Program-made: the position numbers and the translations under genes
DNA from: a virus
Length of the DNA: 64,000 bases
Direction: 5' to 3' (one strand)
IMG/VR virus record: IMGVR_UViG_3300024265_000043
Coordinates: 1 to 64,000 of that record
The notes under the pieces: model-generated
Seen by the model: the letters and a program-made list of their open reading frames with translations, nothing else
Database searches by the model: none
What the model was told of the DNA's origin: nothing
Shown here: positions 36,399 to 44,943 of the stretch, in pieces
Layout: the number at the start of each line of letters is the position of its first letter
Numbering within the stretch: the stretch's first letter is position 1

Positions 36399-37772
36399 TT
36401 AAAATGGGTTGTCATCACCGAAATTAGCATCCACTTGTTGCGCCTCTCTGCTGAATCCTCGACCAACAAATTGCATCTTGTCCTTAAGGAATGTCATATT
36501 GATTGATCCGGTGGGGCCATTCCTCTGTTTTGCAATTATAATCTCGGCAAGCCCTGCGGTACTCTCACCAGTAATTTCATCAAGTTTGAAACCATAATAT
36601 TCGGGGCGATATAGAAATACGACCGTATCGGCGTCTTGTTCAATTGAACTTGATTCTTTTAGATGCGAAAGAAGTGGTCGTTTTTTGGGAGCCTCTTCAA
36701 CCTTTCTCGACAACTGAGCTAATATAATGACCCCAATATCTAATTCTTTTGCCAATTGCTTTAGCCCATTAGAATATGCGCCAATTTCAATATCTCGCCT
36801 TTCCGCCTTGACGCCAGTCATCAATTGAATATAATCAACAAAAAGAAAATCCAAATTGTATTTTGCTTTTAATCTCCTAGCTCTGCTACATATACTCCTA
36901 AGAGTTTGCCCGCCGCTATCATCAATATGAATTGGAAGCCCCTTAAAATCAATCGCTCTCTGTCTGAAGGACTCTATTGCTTTTTTGGTGATAAGCCCCT
37001 CGCGATGATTAGTTTCGTCATCAGGCTTGGCATGAAGAAGATATCTAGTTCCAACTTCTTTATCGCCGCTCTCAAGCGAATTGAACGCGCATACATGATC
37101 TTTTTTCGCTAGATGTTCCATTAGGTCCATTGCCCAAGCCGTTTTGCCCATAGAAGGTCTACCAGCCAGAATCAATGATTCTTGCTTGTGAACCCCACCA
37201 GTCATGCCATCAAAATCGGACCACCCAGTTGCAGTGCCCGGTATGACCTTATGCTTGTAAATCATCTCCATTACTTCAAGTGCTTTATCAATACCAACGT
37301 CCATGCTTTTGAAGCCGGATACATCCCCTTGGTCGGCGAGCAGGATTAGGGATTCTTGGGCTTCCTCAGCAGTGATTTCTTTACTGTATAGTTTCTCCTC
37401 AGCTTCACGACACGCAAATATCGTCTGCCTTGATTTATAGCATTCAAGAACTATATCTCTATAATATACAATATTTGCGGATGAAGGGCTTACCTCAAGA
37501 AGTTTCGTGACATAAAATGCATCATCAGGATTTTTGAGCAATCCATCTCTCTGCATTCTATCAGTTAGAGTAACAATATCAATGGGCATATTATCATCAA
37601 CCATGCCCATCATGGACCGATAGATCACATCATTATAACCGCTATAGAAGTTGTAATGATGCAGCTCTCCTGATACCTCATAAACAGAATTACCATCAAT
37701 GAGAATGGCACCAAGGATAGATTTTTCGGCCTCAATGTCGTGGGGCAGAATCCTTATTTCTTCCTGCGCCAT
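36399..37772 (-). CDS. dnaB: replicative DNA helicase, DnaB family
   Basis: A 457-residue hexameric helicase. The N-terminal domain begins L-P-H-D-I-E-A-E-K-S-I-L-G-A, the classic DnaB start. Walker A is G-R-P-S-M-G-K-T (about residues 204-211), Walker B is F-V-D-Y-I-Q-L (about residue 315), and L-A-Q-L-S-R-K-V-E lies near residue 355. It unwinds DNA at the fork. The upstream gene overlaps it and probably encodes its loader or an origin-binding protein. No phage primase or polymerase was found, so host partners are likely. Confidence 0.93.
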   Translation of the reverse strand: MAQEEIRILPHDIEAEKSILGAILIDGNSVYEVSGELHHYNFYSGYNDVIYRSMMGMVDDNMPIDIVTLTDRMQRDGLLKNPDDAFYVTKLLEVSPSSANIVYYRDIVLECYKSRQTIFACREAEEKLYSKEITAEEAQESLILLADQGDVSGFKSMDVGIDKALEVMEMIYKHKVIPGTATGWSDFDGMTGGVHKQESLILAGRPSMGKTAWAMDLMEHLAKKDHVCAFNSLESGDKEVGTRYLLHAKPDDETNHREGLITKKAIESFRQRAIDFKGLPIHIDDSGGQTLRSICSRARRLKAKYNLDFLFVDYIQLMTGVKAERRDIEIGAYSNGLKQLAKELDIGVIILAQLSRKVEEAPKKRPLLSHLKESSSIEQDADTVVFLYRPEYYGFKLDEITGESTAGLAEIIIAKQRNGPTGSINMTFLKDKMQFVGRGFSREAQQVDANFGDDNPF

Positions 37773-38581
37773 TGCATCTCCCCATTTTCGCCCTTGCCAG
37801 CAGGCATGAAATCATCGGTGCTCAGTCCTTCTCTACCCACCGTAGCAATCATCTGTGATGGCGACAGTAATCCTTTTTCTTCGGTTATTCCCATAACATC
37901 CATTGCTGACACCGCTTTAATTTTCCCCTTATTCTTATTTAGCAAAGTCCCTAGCTCGGCACCCATTCTTCTCCAGAAACTATCTGTTGGCATCCACGCT
38001 AGTAATGCCTTGATCTGATCCATTCCCCAGCCCATTTCATTATGAAGACGATCTAATACTGATGCCCCATTCAAATTTAAGTTATCTCTATTATTTCGCC
38101 TAAATGCTGGGTCGAATGGCCGCGTTTTTTCGGTCATGGTATGATATGCGGTAGCCATCTCAAGGAATATCTTATCAGGTGCTTTCATAGGATAGTTTGC
38201 TGGAATGATATCCTCCGGGCTCGTAAGATTGGTTGCCCATCCAATATTCTTTATTATCTCATCTAGCATTGAAGATACGGTTTTCACCTTAAATAGTGTT
38301 TTCCTCGAAATGTATTCAGCATCATATCTAACGCCAGCCTTGGTACCATCGACAGTTAGATAACCATCACGATTATCACAAGGCTGCTTTGAGAGCAATA
38401 ATATCAGAGCGTGAAACGCCCCGTAGAGTGCTTCACCATTTTTGCACCCCATAAGATACGCATATCCTGATCCACCTTGTTTATTTGGTACAATACAAGT
38501 AGATCGCTGCCTTTTATCTATAGATTTGGAATCCTCGAATATAGGTTTCCAGTTATTTATCTGTATTAATGGCGCGATCAT
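37754..38581 (-). CDS. putative replication initiator / helicase loader
   Basis: A 275-residue protein directly upstream of dnaB and overlapping it by 19 nt. It contains W-K-P-I-F-E and a mixed alpha/beta N-terminal half, then a helical C-terminal half with W-R-R-M-G-A-E near residue 213. The slot upstream of DnaB usually holds an O-like or DnaD-like initiator. There is no clear ribosome site before its ATG. Called by context. Confidence 0.5.
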   Translation of the reverse strand: MIAPLIQINNWKPIFEDSKSIDKRQRSTCIVPNKQGGSGYAYLMGCKNGEALYGAFHALILLLSKQPCDNRDGYLTVDGTKAGVRYDAEYISRKTLFKVKTVSSMLDEIIKNIGWATNLTSPEDIIPANYPMKAPDKIFLEMATAYHTMTEKTRPFDPAFRRNNRDNLNLNGASVLDRLHNEMGWGMDQIKALLAWMPTDSFWRRMGAELGTLLNKNKGKIKAVSAMDVMGITEEKGLLSPSQMIATVGREGLSTDDFMPAGKGENGEMQWRRKK

Positions 38582-38647
38582 TTACAGAGCCACTGCAAAA
38601 TTGAAGACATATCCCATCCAAGATAGCTTGAGCAAATTAGGAGAAAT

Positions 38648-38666
38648 GGGGCGCTCAACACGCCCC
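38648..38666 (-). terminator. GC-rich hairpin after the annealase gene
   Basis: GGGGCG and CGCCCC form a 6-bp stem with a 7-nt loop between the Bet-family gene and the replication initiator gene. It lacks a T run on the - strand, so it may only attenuate transcription or stop exonucleases. The remainder of this 93-nt gap shows no gene with a ribosome site. Confidence 0.45.
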
Positions 38667-38674
38667 TACAATAT

Positions 38675-39658
38675 TTAGAGTTCCATTTCGCCTTGACTAT
38701 CTTTGGATTGTTTCTCTTTGACTATCTGCTTCCATCCAGCCAGGTGCTCTTCCATATATTCTATGGTTTGATGTTCAGGGTCATCTGCATTTTTGCATTC
38801 CTCGGAATACTCAGCCTCTGTAACCAGTCCAGCCTCTTTGGAATCATGCACAAATGAAATGAGCGCATTCTTGGCATCTGAAAGGGTTGGCTTCTTTTCA
38901 GGTTCGTCGTCTTCTGGCTTTTGATCGGATTCATCACGAGCTTCATCAGGAGTTTCAATCTCCTCAAATTGAGCAACAGATTCATCACTCTTAGCGCCTT
39001 TAAGCCTTTCTTTCAATCCATCAGTTTTAGACTCCGTTGCATCTTTAACTTGATCTCCTGTACTTATGACTTCAGCATTTTGGATTCTACCTGCTTCATC
39101 TGGATCGTACATGTTTGAGAGACTATAGGCAACTCTCGCACATTGGATGATAGATTTATGACGAAGCATTCTTTCAGGCCATTGCTGCCATGCTTTGCTT
39201 TTCGGCATAAAACATTCTGCCAGTCTTTCCGTAATCACAGTCGGATGAGATCTATCTTTTCTGTAGATCGTTGTTGTGCAGGATTCGAGTTCGCCTTCAT
39301 CATCAAAATTGGCTACGCATTCTAATCCATCGTGCTCTGGTCTGGCGTTCATATAACTTAACCATCCATCAATTGGCACTATGATAGAAACAGCGCCATC
39401 TTTCTCGAACGCATATATTTCATTCGTGAATGGATTGAGATTATATTCTTTCGCGACGGCGAGGAACATTATCATTACTTCATTAGTTACGGTTTTACCC
39501 TTAAAACAAGTCGCCCTGATTGTATTCAGAAATTGTTCTTGAGTAACACCAACTTTGCCAGCAAAATAGCCGCTAAGGCCCTTTTGATTTACTTCAGGAT
39601 TTGCTAATGCTGATGATTCTTTTTTTGCAACCGCTGTAGTTTCTTTCTTCTTAGCCAT
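38675..39658 (-). CDS. bet: single-strand annealing protein, RecT/Bet family
   Basis: A 327-residue protein. Residues about 20-185 match the Bet core: Q-F-L-N-T-I-R-A-T-C-F-K, then F-L-A-V-A-K-E-Y-N-L-N-P-F-T-N-E-I-Y-A-F, then V-P-I-D-G-W. The C-terminal 130 residues are acidic and probably disordered, a common feature for contact with SSB or partners. ATG at 39658 has GGAGAAGG upstream; a frame from 39718 overlaps the exonuclease. It anneals complementary strands produced by the exonuclease encoded just upstream. Confidence 0.9.
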   Translation of the reverse strand: MAKKKETTAVAKKESSALANPEVNQKGLSGYFAGKVGVTQEQFLNTIRATCFKGKTVTNEVMIMFLAVAKEYNLNPFTNEIYAFEKDGAVSIIVPIDGWLSYMNARPEHDGLECVANFDDEGELESCTTTIYRKDRSHPTVITERLAECFMPKSKAWQQWPERMLRHKSIIQCARVAYSLSNMYDPDEAGRIQNAEVISTGDQVKDATESKTDGLKERLKGAKSDESVAQFEEIETPDEARDESDQKPEDDEPEKKPTLSDAKNALISFVHDSKEAGLVTEAEYSEECKNADDPEHQTIEYMEEHLAGWKQIVKEKQSKDSQGEMEL

Positions 39659-39669
39659 TTTTCCTTCTC

Positions 39670-40635
39670 CTAGATTGGATATTTTCTGAGTGTTCGTATT
39701 GGAGTAATTTTCGTGCATTCGTCAGCAATATCTGAGTATTTACTTCTCAAAAACTTAGAATCAATGCTCCTTCTAGTTGATTCTCTGAAGTAAATTTTCT
39801 GCCCTCCAGAAATGACTGCCTGATCATCGCCGATTAACTCTTTGACTTTAGCTTTGGCAATTTCATTCATCGCCTTGGCTTCTTTCTCGATTTTGTCTAT
39901 TTCATCCCATTCTCTCACTGCCTCAGCCAAGTCGGGGCGATCAACAAAATCATCTTTGACTGCGTTTTTATCGCCGACCGACAAGAGGTAGTCACCCTTA
40001 CACGTTGACCTGAAGTTGCAATGAAGACAACGCTTATCATCATCTGAGAGACCCTGCTGATCAACTCCGCCTTCAACTTCTTGCCAGAATTCATCGGCTT
40101 TTGCCTCTAACATTTCGCCCATCTCTGGGTCATAATCAACTTCAAAATCAATGAATTCCCATGTCTCTGAGCAGAAGATTACGAATGCGCCCCATTTCCA
40201 ACCCTTAATGTGCATACCCCACTGGAGTTGCAGTATATAGGCATCATAAACACCATCATGTCTAAGTTTATGGAATTGGAATTTTGAGGCCATATTCTTG
40301 ACTTCGAGTACTCCTGGCCCTCTTTCGTCAAAGGCTACGATATGACGATCAATATGCACGCCACAATGAGGTTTATCATTGATGTAAGCCATTTTGTTAA
40401 TCTGGAATAATTTCACGTCATGCTTATCTGCATATTTTTGAGCAGCTATTGGCTCAATATCATGCCCGCGCTCAAAGCGGTTATCGTCGTGAAACTCTTC
40501 ATAATCAGGTTCATGACCTGTTTTCTCAAGCCAAAGTTTCTTTCTGCAACCCCAAGGGAGTAAACTGAGAACTCCCCACCAATCACTGCCACCAATGGCC
40601 CTTGATCTTTCCTGTTTCTGCTGTTCGGTTAGCAT
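39670..40635 (-). CDS. YqaJ-family recombination exonuclease with a predicted iron-sulfur site
   Basis: A 321-residue PD-(D/E)XK exonuclease. It has I-G-G-S-D-W near residue 15, H-D-I-E-P near residue 58, a candidate Asp96, and E-V-K (Glu111, Lys113). One Cys at residue 30 (W-G-C-R-K-K-L-W) and three at 203, 206 and 212 (C-x2-C-x5-C) match the four-cysteine [4Fe-4S] pattern of Cas4 and AddB nucleases. It resects double-stranded ends to feed the annealase. Confidence 0.85.
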   Translation of the reverse strand: MLTEQQKQERSRAIGGSDWWGVLSLLPWGCRKKLWLEKTGHEPDYEEFHDDNRFERGHDIEPIAAQKYADKHDVKLFQINKMAYINDKPHCGVHIDRHIVAFDERGPGVLEVKNMASKFQFHKLRHDGVYDAYILQLQWGMHIKGWKWGAFVIFCSETWEFIDFEVDYDPEMGEMLEAKADEFWQEVEGGVDQQGLSDDDKRCLHCNFRSTCKGDYLLSVGDKNAVKDDFVDRPDLAEAVREWDEIDKIEKEAKAMNEIAKAKVKELIGDDQAVISGGQKIYFRESTRRSIDSKFLRSKYSDIADECTKITPIRTLRKYPI

Positions 40636-40644
40636 GATTCCTCC

Positions 40645-40782
40645 TTAATCTTTATCGAACATTTTGGCGAAAATAAGTATTAACATCATTAGAATCCCGA
40701 CGAGAATATAATTCCCATCATTCGTTTCGAGTCCTATCAGTCCAATTCCCGCAGCCGCAAACGTTAAAATTACATATCCCAT
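40645..40782 (-). CDS. 45-residue membrane protein
   Basis: ATG at 40782 is preceded by AAAGGAGAAACAACAA and opens a 45-residue protein with two hydrophobic segments, M-G-Y-V-I-L-T-F-A-A-A-G-I-G-L and Y-I-L-V-G-I-L-M-M-L-I-L-I-F, ending K-M-F-D-K-D. The stop lies 9 nt before the exonuclease ATG. The strong ribosome site and membrane pattern support a real gene. Function unknown; several similar tiny membrane genes lie in this arm. Confidence 0.6.
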   Translation of the reverse strand: MGYVILTFAAAGIGLIGLETNDGNYILVGILMMLILIFAKMFDKD

Positions 40783-40836
40783 TTGTTGTTTCTCCTTTAA
40801 TTACTGCCAGTGCACCAACTCTCTGATCCGCTGTTT

Positions 40837-40873
40837 GCTAAACTCAGATTTAGAATTTCTTACTCTGTTTAGC
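40837..40873 (-). other. intergenic stem-loop
   Basis: GCTAAAC and GTTTAGC form a 7-bp stem with a 23-nt loop, beginning about 20 nt after the stop of the DUF1643 gene. The flanking CCGCT and AGCGG could pair instead. The rest of this 111-nt gap holds no other feature I can identify. It resembles in position, but not in branching, the elements at 55.6-61.7 kb. Confidence 0.45.
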
Positions 40874-40893
40874 GGTAGAAGATGCACCAGCAA

Positions 40894-41370
40894 TTATATG
40901 TCAAATTTCATCAATTCTAAATTATAGCGCAGATATAAAGGGTGCTGAGGATGCCCTTTTCCAGTCAACGCTAGGCAATAAAGTTGCTTGCCGATTGAAT
41001 ATGCCAAGTCACAAATCTTTTTGGCTCTCCCAATTTTTGCATGAGCACCCCAGGCGACTATTACCTCATGGCAGTCTTTCATAATTTGCAATAAATGCTT
41101 GTCATTGTCGGGCCCTATCGCATCACCAACCAGTTTTAGTTTCTTGGGATCGGTTGATCTGTATGCGTAGGCATTGCCAACAACGATTCCCCCATATCCC
41201 ATTTGCTCTGCTCTCTTCATACAGCGCGATATTGTGGGATCATTGGATTCAGCATCAGCAGTGCTGGGATTCAGCATAATGAATCCGAGAAGCGGTTTAT
41301 CCTCATCCCATATCCTATCAAGGCGGTATCTATAATTAGGTTCCCCAAATATTGCATCTGATCTAATCAT
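40894..41370 (-). CDS. DUF1643 family protein
   Basis: A 158-residue protein matching the DUF1643 pattern: Y-R-Y-R-L-D-R-I-W early, then G-F-I-M-L-N-P-S-T-A-D-A, D-P-T-I-S-R-C, G-N-A-Y-A-Y-R-S, and V-A-W-G-A-H near residue 107. The family is widespread in phages and mobile elements; its biochemistry is unknown to me. ATG at 41370 is preferred over TTG at 41379. It overlaps the end of the acyl carrier protein gene by 8 nt, suggesting they are co-translated. Confidence 0.8.
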   Translation of the reverse strand: MIRSDAIFGEPNYRYRLDRIWDEDKPLLGFIMLNPSTADAESNDPTISRCMKRAEQMGYGGIVVGNAYAYRSTDPKKLKLVGDAIGPDNDKHLLQIMKDCHEVIVAWGAHAKIGRAKKICDLAYSIGKQLYCLALTGKGHPQHPLYLRYNLELMKFDI

Positions 41371-41623
41371 GTTTGGCAATCAAATCTACGAATCCAGCCA
41401 TTGTGTACTCGGTAGATTCCCATTCTTCATCTGTGATGTCTTCGATATCAAATTCATCTTCAATAGTCATCTCTAATTCAACAACATCAAGAGAATCTAA
41501 CCCAATATCATGGATTAAATTTGCTCCCATGACAATTTTGGATTCATCTATGCTAATATCATTGACCCGATCATTTCTCAGCATGATAGTTTTTATCCTG
41601 TCAAATATTTCTTCTTTAGTCAT
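41363..41623 (-). CDS. acpP: acyl carrier protein
   Basis: An 86-residue acidic protein of normal ACP length. It begins with I-F-D-R-I-K-T-I and has the phosphopantetheine site G-L-D-S-L-D (Ser44) followed by V-V-E-L-E-M-T-I-E-D-E-F-D-I. It should be loaded by the host holo-ACP synthase and carry acyl groups, or act as an ACP decoy for host enzymes that bind ACP. No other lipid gene is near. GGAAATATT precedes the ATG. Confidence 0.92.
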   Translation of the reverse strand: MTKEEIFDRIKTIMLRNDRVNDISIDESKIVMGANLIHDIGLDSLDVVELEMTIEDEFDIEDITDEEWESTEYTMAGFVDLIAKHD

Positions 41624-41633
41624 AATATTTCCT

Positions 41634-41873
41634 TTATGCTATTCGTTCAACTTTTGCCCCATTGACTCCATCTTCACATGCTGTAGTCACTCGCAAATTT
41701 ATATCTCTGATACTACACCAGCTATCTTTTGCCTTCCTGACGAATGGCACTTTGACGCCTGGCAGGAAATAAGCCTCTCCAACTTCTGCGTTTAACAATA
41801 TCTCAAATTGATATTTCGTCGGTTTTTCGGCTCTTTTAATATCTGTTGCTTTTTTAATTGTTGGTACGGCCAA
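41634..41873 (-). CDS. small hypothetical protein
   Basis: A 79-residue basic protein starting with TTG at 41873; GGGAG lies about 10 nt upstream and the start overlaps the preceding gene by 20 nt. It has F-L-P-G-V-K-V-P-F-V-R-K and two Cys, C-S and C-E-D. No family recognised. It lies directly before the acyl carrier protein. Confidence 0.5.
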   Translation of the reverse strand: MAVPTIKKATDIKRAEKPTKYQFEILLNAEVGEAYFLPGVKVPFVRKAKDSWCSIRDINLRVTTACEDGVNGAKVERIA

Positions 41874-42123
41874 GAGTTCTGCTCCCTATTCTTTCCCCAA
41901 ATCCACTATTAACAAAATTATCTACCTTCTTTTGAAGCCCTTTTGATACTGTCCCAGGTGTTTCCGTCAACCCCATTTCTAAATATTTATCAAATCGAAC
42001 TATTTGACAAGACTTCAATTTTTCAACCGTTGTTTCATTCCCGCATCCTATACATGCTTTGGCGCAGAAACTAACAAACTTATCTTCATATTCCTGTAGC
42101 GTCATATATTGAGTTAATGTCAT
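41854..42123 (-). CDS. small Cys-rich protein
   Basis: An 89-residue protein with C-A-K-A-C-I-G-C-G near residues 20-28 and a later C-Q, a possible zinc site. The start at 42123 is chosen because its ATG overlaps the recombinase stop (ATGA); a longer frame from 42180 lies inside that gene. It may be a DNA-binding partner of the recombinase, but only adjacency supports this. Confidence 0.5.
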   Translation of the reverse strand: MTLTQYMTLQEYEDKFVSFCAKACIGCGNETTVEKLKSCQIVRFDKYLEMGLTETPGTVSKGLQKKVDNFVNSGFGERIGSRTLGRTNN

Positions 42124-43031
42124 ATAGTGAGCCCGCTTAATATGGCTTTCCCAACAGTTCCCTTTATGGAGGGGTGGCAATAAGTCTTTGCAATAACTTC
42201 TGGAGAGACGCCAAACATCATGCTCAATTCTTTCTCGCGAAATATTGGGGTGATACCATCTTCTCCAGTTTGTTCATAAAATTTTGTAATGCAATAATGC
42301 CTGAATGCATGAGGATGAACCCAGCCCAAATCTATTGACTTTGCAATCTCTTTAATGATCCCCCACATGCGATGTGTTGCGACCTTAAATAATGGATCAC
42401 TGCTGCTCACATCAGCATAATCATTGAAAGCCTCCAACAATCTTGGAGTCAAAGGTACCATCCTTTCACCGCCATAGATGGATTTGCCCTCGGTTTTTGT
42501 TGATCTCAATGTCACAATATTGTTTGGCAAATCGAAATCAGATGCTCTGAGCATTGCAATTTCATGGGCCCTGGCACCGAGACATATCATGCACTCCAGT
42601 AAAAATCTATCTCTGCCGGATGAATTCTCTCTGAATAGTTTAACATCATCTTCGGTGAGAATCTTTTTCGACTTAGCTTTGTCAGAAACGGATTTCCTGA
42701 TTGGTATATTAAATGACGGCGCATTCTTAATCGCTTTAATTTCCACGAGATAATCGTAATATTTCCGAAGTGCCGTCTTGACGTGCTGCCGATACCCAGA
42801 AGGATGCCCGCTATTTAATAATGCATCGAAATATGCCCTGATATTGGCTCCCGAAGCGGCGGCAAGGCAACCATATTTTTTAATTCTATCAGCGTTTCCT
42901 TTTGGAATATCTATATTAGATATTGCCCAACGATTAAACATGCGAAGCCTGCTGACATTCTGACGGATAGTTTCTTCAGAAAGCGTAGATTGTGCAATAA
43001 GAAATTCACTAAATCGGTTTTCCCAAGTCAC
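42120..43031 (-). CDS. tyrosine recombinase / integrase
   Basis: A 303-residue recombinase. The N-terminal half is a SAM-like core-binding domain. The catalytic domain shows G-A-R-A-H-E-I (Arg154), a Lys in R-S-T-K-T-E, H-A-F-R-H-Y (His241, Arg244) and the nucleophile in K-T-Y-C-H-P (Tyr284). All expected residues are present. The start is GTG, overlapping an upstream 52-residue gene (GTGA). It could integrate the phage, resolve dimers or invert DNA. No attachment site or repressor-integrase module was recognised nearby. Confidence 0.9.
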   Translation of the reverse strand: MTWENRFSEFLIAQSTLSEETIRQNVSRLRMFNRWAISNIDIPKGNADRIKKYGCLAAASGANIRAYFDALLNSGHPSGYRQHVKTALRKYYDYLVEIKAIKNAPSFNIPIRKSVSDKAKSKKILTEDDVKLFRENSSGRDRFLLECMICLGARAHEIAMLRASDFDLPNNIVTLRSTKTEGKSIYGGERMVPLTPRLLEAFNDYADVSSSDPLFKVATHRMWGIIKEIAKSIDLGWVHPHAFRHYCITKFYEQTGEDGITPIFREKELSMMFGVSPEVIAKTYCHPSIKGTVGKAILSGLTI

Positions 43032-43186
43032 GATGTTGGCCTCGTTATAAGTTGGTAGTAAGCGCGTTTTATCAATGGATCATTTTCATACTGTTTAAGT
43101 CTTGCAGCAATTCCGTTGCCCGTCCAGTGTCCCTTTGCATAGCAATCATATCCGAAAACTTTTAAAACTTCAATAGGCTTACTCAT
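43028..43186 (-). CDS. 52-residue protein coupled to the recombinase
   Basis: ATG at 43186 opens a 52-residue basic protein (M-S-K-P-I-E-V-L-K-V-F-G-Y ... L-I-T-R-P-T-S) whose TGA overlaps the GTG of the recombinase. The ribosome site is weak (GGGAAA). Small basic proteins next to recombinases are often excisionases or directionality factors, but no such motif is visible, so this is only a possibility. Confidence 0.5.
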   Translation of the reverse strand: MSKPIEVLKVFGYDCYAKGHWTGNGIAARLKQYENDPLIKRAYYQLITRPTS

Positions 43187-43206
43187 CGGTTTTCCCTTAT
43201 ACTAAA

Positions 43207-43461
43207 TCAGTTAATTCTGCGGTCTTTGGTGGTGCGCTTCTCTTCATACTTCATCGCATATTTGATTTGTCCAAGCGATGTAATCGGTTTATCATGGTCT
43301 ATAGGTTTGTACAAACCAGTTATAAATCCGTCTGGGCCATCAATTCGCCTCTCCTCACCTGAGCGACCTTCAATGCCTGCAAGCCTCTTCATCCAATGCG
43401 GCCATGCAGCACATTCATCGCTAACTTCACGTAGGCGCTCAATAAGTTTTCGTTTACTCAT
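43207..43461 (-). CDS. small hypothetical protein
   Basis: An 84-residue charged protein beginning K-R-K-L-I-E-R-L-R-E, with W-P-H-W-M-K-R-L-A and a long basic tail. It overlaps the upstream gene by 4 nt (ATGA). No family recognised. Confidence 0.5.
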   Translation of the reverse strand: MSKRKLIERLREVSDECAAWPHWMKRLAGIEGRSGEERRIDGPDGFITGLYKPIDHDKPITSLGQIKYAMKYEEKRTTKDRRIN

Positions 43462-43739
43462 GGGGACTCCTTGGGTTGGGGTTTAAAATATCCCAGATAC
43501 GAAATTTGTTTCAACGATAGAAAGCCATTACATAACGAATGTTTTGGGATTGTATCTTCATTATGGTGCCACATAGATTTGCCGAGAAATCGCCAACTTA
43601 TCGCCAGCCGTCTTGATGGGAACCCCGTCGTAGATCGCAACGAAAACAACACAACACCCCCACGGCTTTTGTATTCCATTTCATAGAAATACCAATATCG
43701 ATAGCCCATATAAATCAATATCGCTCTTATCCATTTCAT
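43458..43739 (-). CDS. small hypothetical protein
   Basis: A 93-residue, Trp/Tyr/Arg-rich protein with M-G-Y-R-Y-W-Y-F-Y-E near its start. It overlaps both neighbours by ATGA-type junctions, which supports it being translated. Composition is unusual (few acidic residues), so the reading frame is less certain than its neighbours. Confidence 0.45.
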   Translation of the reverse strand: MKWIRAILIYMGYRYWYFYEMEYKSRGGVVLFSLRSTTGFPSRRLAISWRFLGKSMWHHNEDTIPKHSLCNGFLSLKQISYLGYFKPQPKESP

Positions 43740-44116
43740 CCCCTACCCTCCTTGTAAGCCAGGTAAAACGCCATGAGGAGGTCGGTGAGTTCAGAAAAAG
43801 CATAATGAGGTGGTAATAGTTTACCATATCGCTTGGGATATTGTTTACTCAAAATCTCCATTAAGGCTTTATAAAAGTAGAATTCATTCCTCACAAATTT
43901 CCTATCCTTCGTTTCCTCAAGTAATTCGCGGATCCTGGCGCGGGTTATTGTAGGATGAAAATGTCTTGGCTCCCCTTTTTCATTATTCCACTTAAAGGTT
44001 GGCCCGGCTTGATGTTGTTTATATGGTTCTTCCAATACTGTCCATCCGTTTTTATTGCGCCATGCCTCAAGCACAAACTCTCTGGCCTGGATCAATCCAT
44101 CTTTAGATGTTTCCAT
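43736..44116 (-). CDS. hypothetical protein
   Basis: A 126-residue protein with W-R-N-K-N-G-W, a Pro/His stretch F-H-P-T-I-T and helical C-terminal half. It overlaps the end of the HNH endonuclease gene by 25 nt. No family recognised. Confidence 0.5.
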   Translation of the reverse strand: METSKDGLIQAREFVLEAWRNKNGWTVLEEPYKQHQAGPTFKWNNEKGEPRHFHPTITRARIRELLEETKDRKFVRNEFYFYKALMEILSKQYPKRYGKLLPPHYAFSELTDLLMAFYLAYKEGRG

Positions 44117-44571
44117 GATTCCCTCTTTTTAATTTTAAGAACATTGCCGTTTGAAATATTATGAGATAGAGCAATAAGCCCCGTGCGCCTTTTGTCATTC
44201 AATATTTCTATAACTTCATTTGCAGATAATTTTGATTGTGGTGAGCCCTCTCCAACGGCCATTCTGCCTTTACTGAGCGCATCGCGTATGTTATCCTTCT
44301 GCGTTCCTAAAAATAGATGTTCTGGATTGATACATGATCTAACGTCACATTTATGGCAAACAAGCAGCCCGCTAGGAATAGGGCCGTTATGTCTTTCCCA
44401 TGAGAGTCTATGCGCCCTATAATATTTCTTTTTGAATGTTATTTCCCCATATCCGTCAGCCTTAATATGTCCGCCCCATAGCCAGCATCCGGTGTTTGGT
44501 TCGGGATATGTGTAATAATCAAGTTTATCATTAAGGCTCATGCCTCTAGTGGCGCGCCTATCCAAATCCAT
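44092..44571 (-). CDS. HNH endonuclease (homing-type)
   Basis: A 159-residue HNH protein: an N-terminal C-W-L-W-G-G with Y-G, then Y-R-A-H-R-L-S-W-E, a V-C-H-K-C-D motif, C-I-N-P-E-H-L-F-L-G-T and D-N-I-R-D-A. This is the HNH_3 form common in free-standing phage endonucleases, followed by a helix-rich C-terminal DNA-binding part. AAAGGAATAAAAG precedes the ATG. It cuts DNA and could spread by homing into related phages. Confidence 0.85.
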   Translation of the reverse strand: MDLDRRATRGMSLNDKLDYYTYPEPNTGCWLWGGHIKADGYGEITFKKKYYRAHRLSWERHNGPIPSGLLVCHKCDVRSCINPEHLFLGTQKDNIRDALSKGRMAVGEGSPQSKLSANEVIEILNDKRRTGLIALSHNISNGNVLKIKKRESWKHLKMD

Positions 44572-44574
44572 CTT

Positions 44575-44943
44575 TTATTCCTTTATTTTAGTGAGTGATT
44601 CAGCGATAGCAATGATGAGGTCAGAACGGTCAGAGGTATATGTTTTGCTATTGATAAATGCTGGATTTCCAACCATAATATTTACACGATACAACCTGCT
44701 CCCATTAACTGTTAATGGTCGTTTTATCTCCCAATACCTCCCCAGAGTGTTGTCTTGCCACCACTCCAGCAATCCCATGATGATGTTGAGGTCGAGAAAA
44801 TTGACCATCGTTAAAAATGCGTCTTCTGGTTTTGCAAAGCGCATACAACCTTCAATAATATTATACGAGTCAACCCCCTCCTTCTCCGCATACATCTCAG
44901 CTAGGGTATTTAATTGCTCGGTAGTCAATTCTGGCTTATCCAT
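44575..44943 (-). CDS. hypothetical protein
   Basis: A 122-residue protein, helical at first (T-T-E-Q-L-N-T-L-A-E-M-Y-A-E-K), with W-W-Q-D-N near the middle. Its ATG overlaps the end of a tiny membrane protein gene by 8 nt. Function not recognised. Confidence 0.5.
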   Translation of the reverse strand: MDKPELTTEQLNTLAEMYAEKEGVDSYNIIEGCMRFAKPEDAFLTMVNFLDLNIIMGLLEWWQDNTLGRYWEIKRPLTVNGSRLYRVNIMVGNPAFINSKTYTSDRSDLIIAIAESLTKIKE

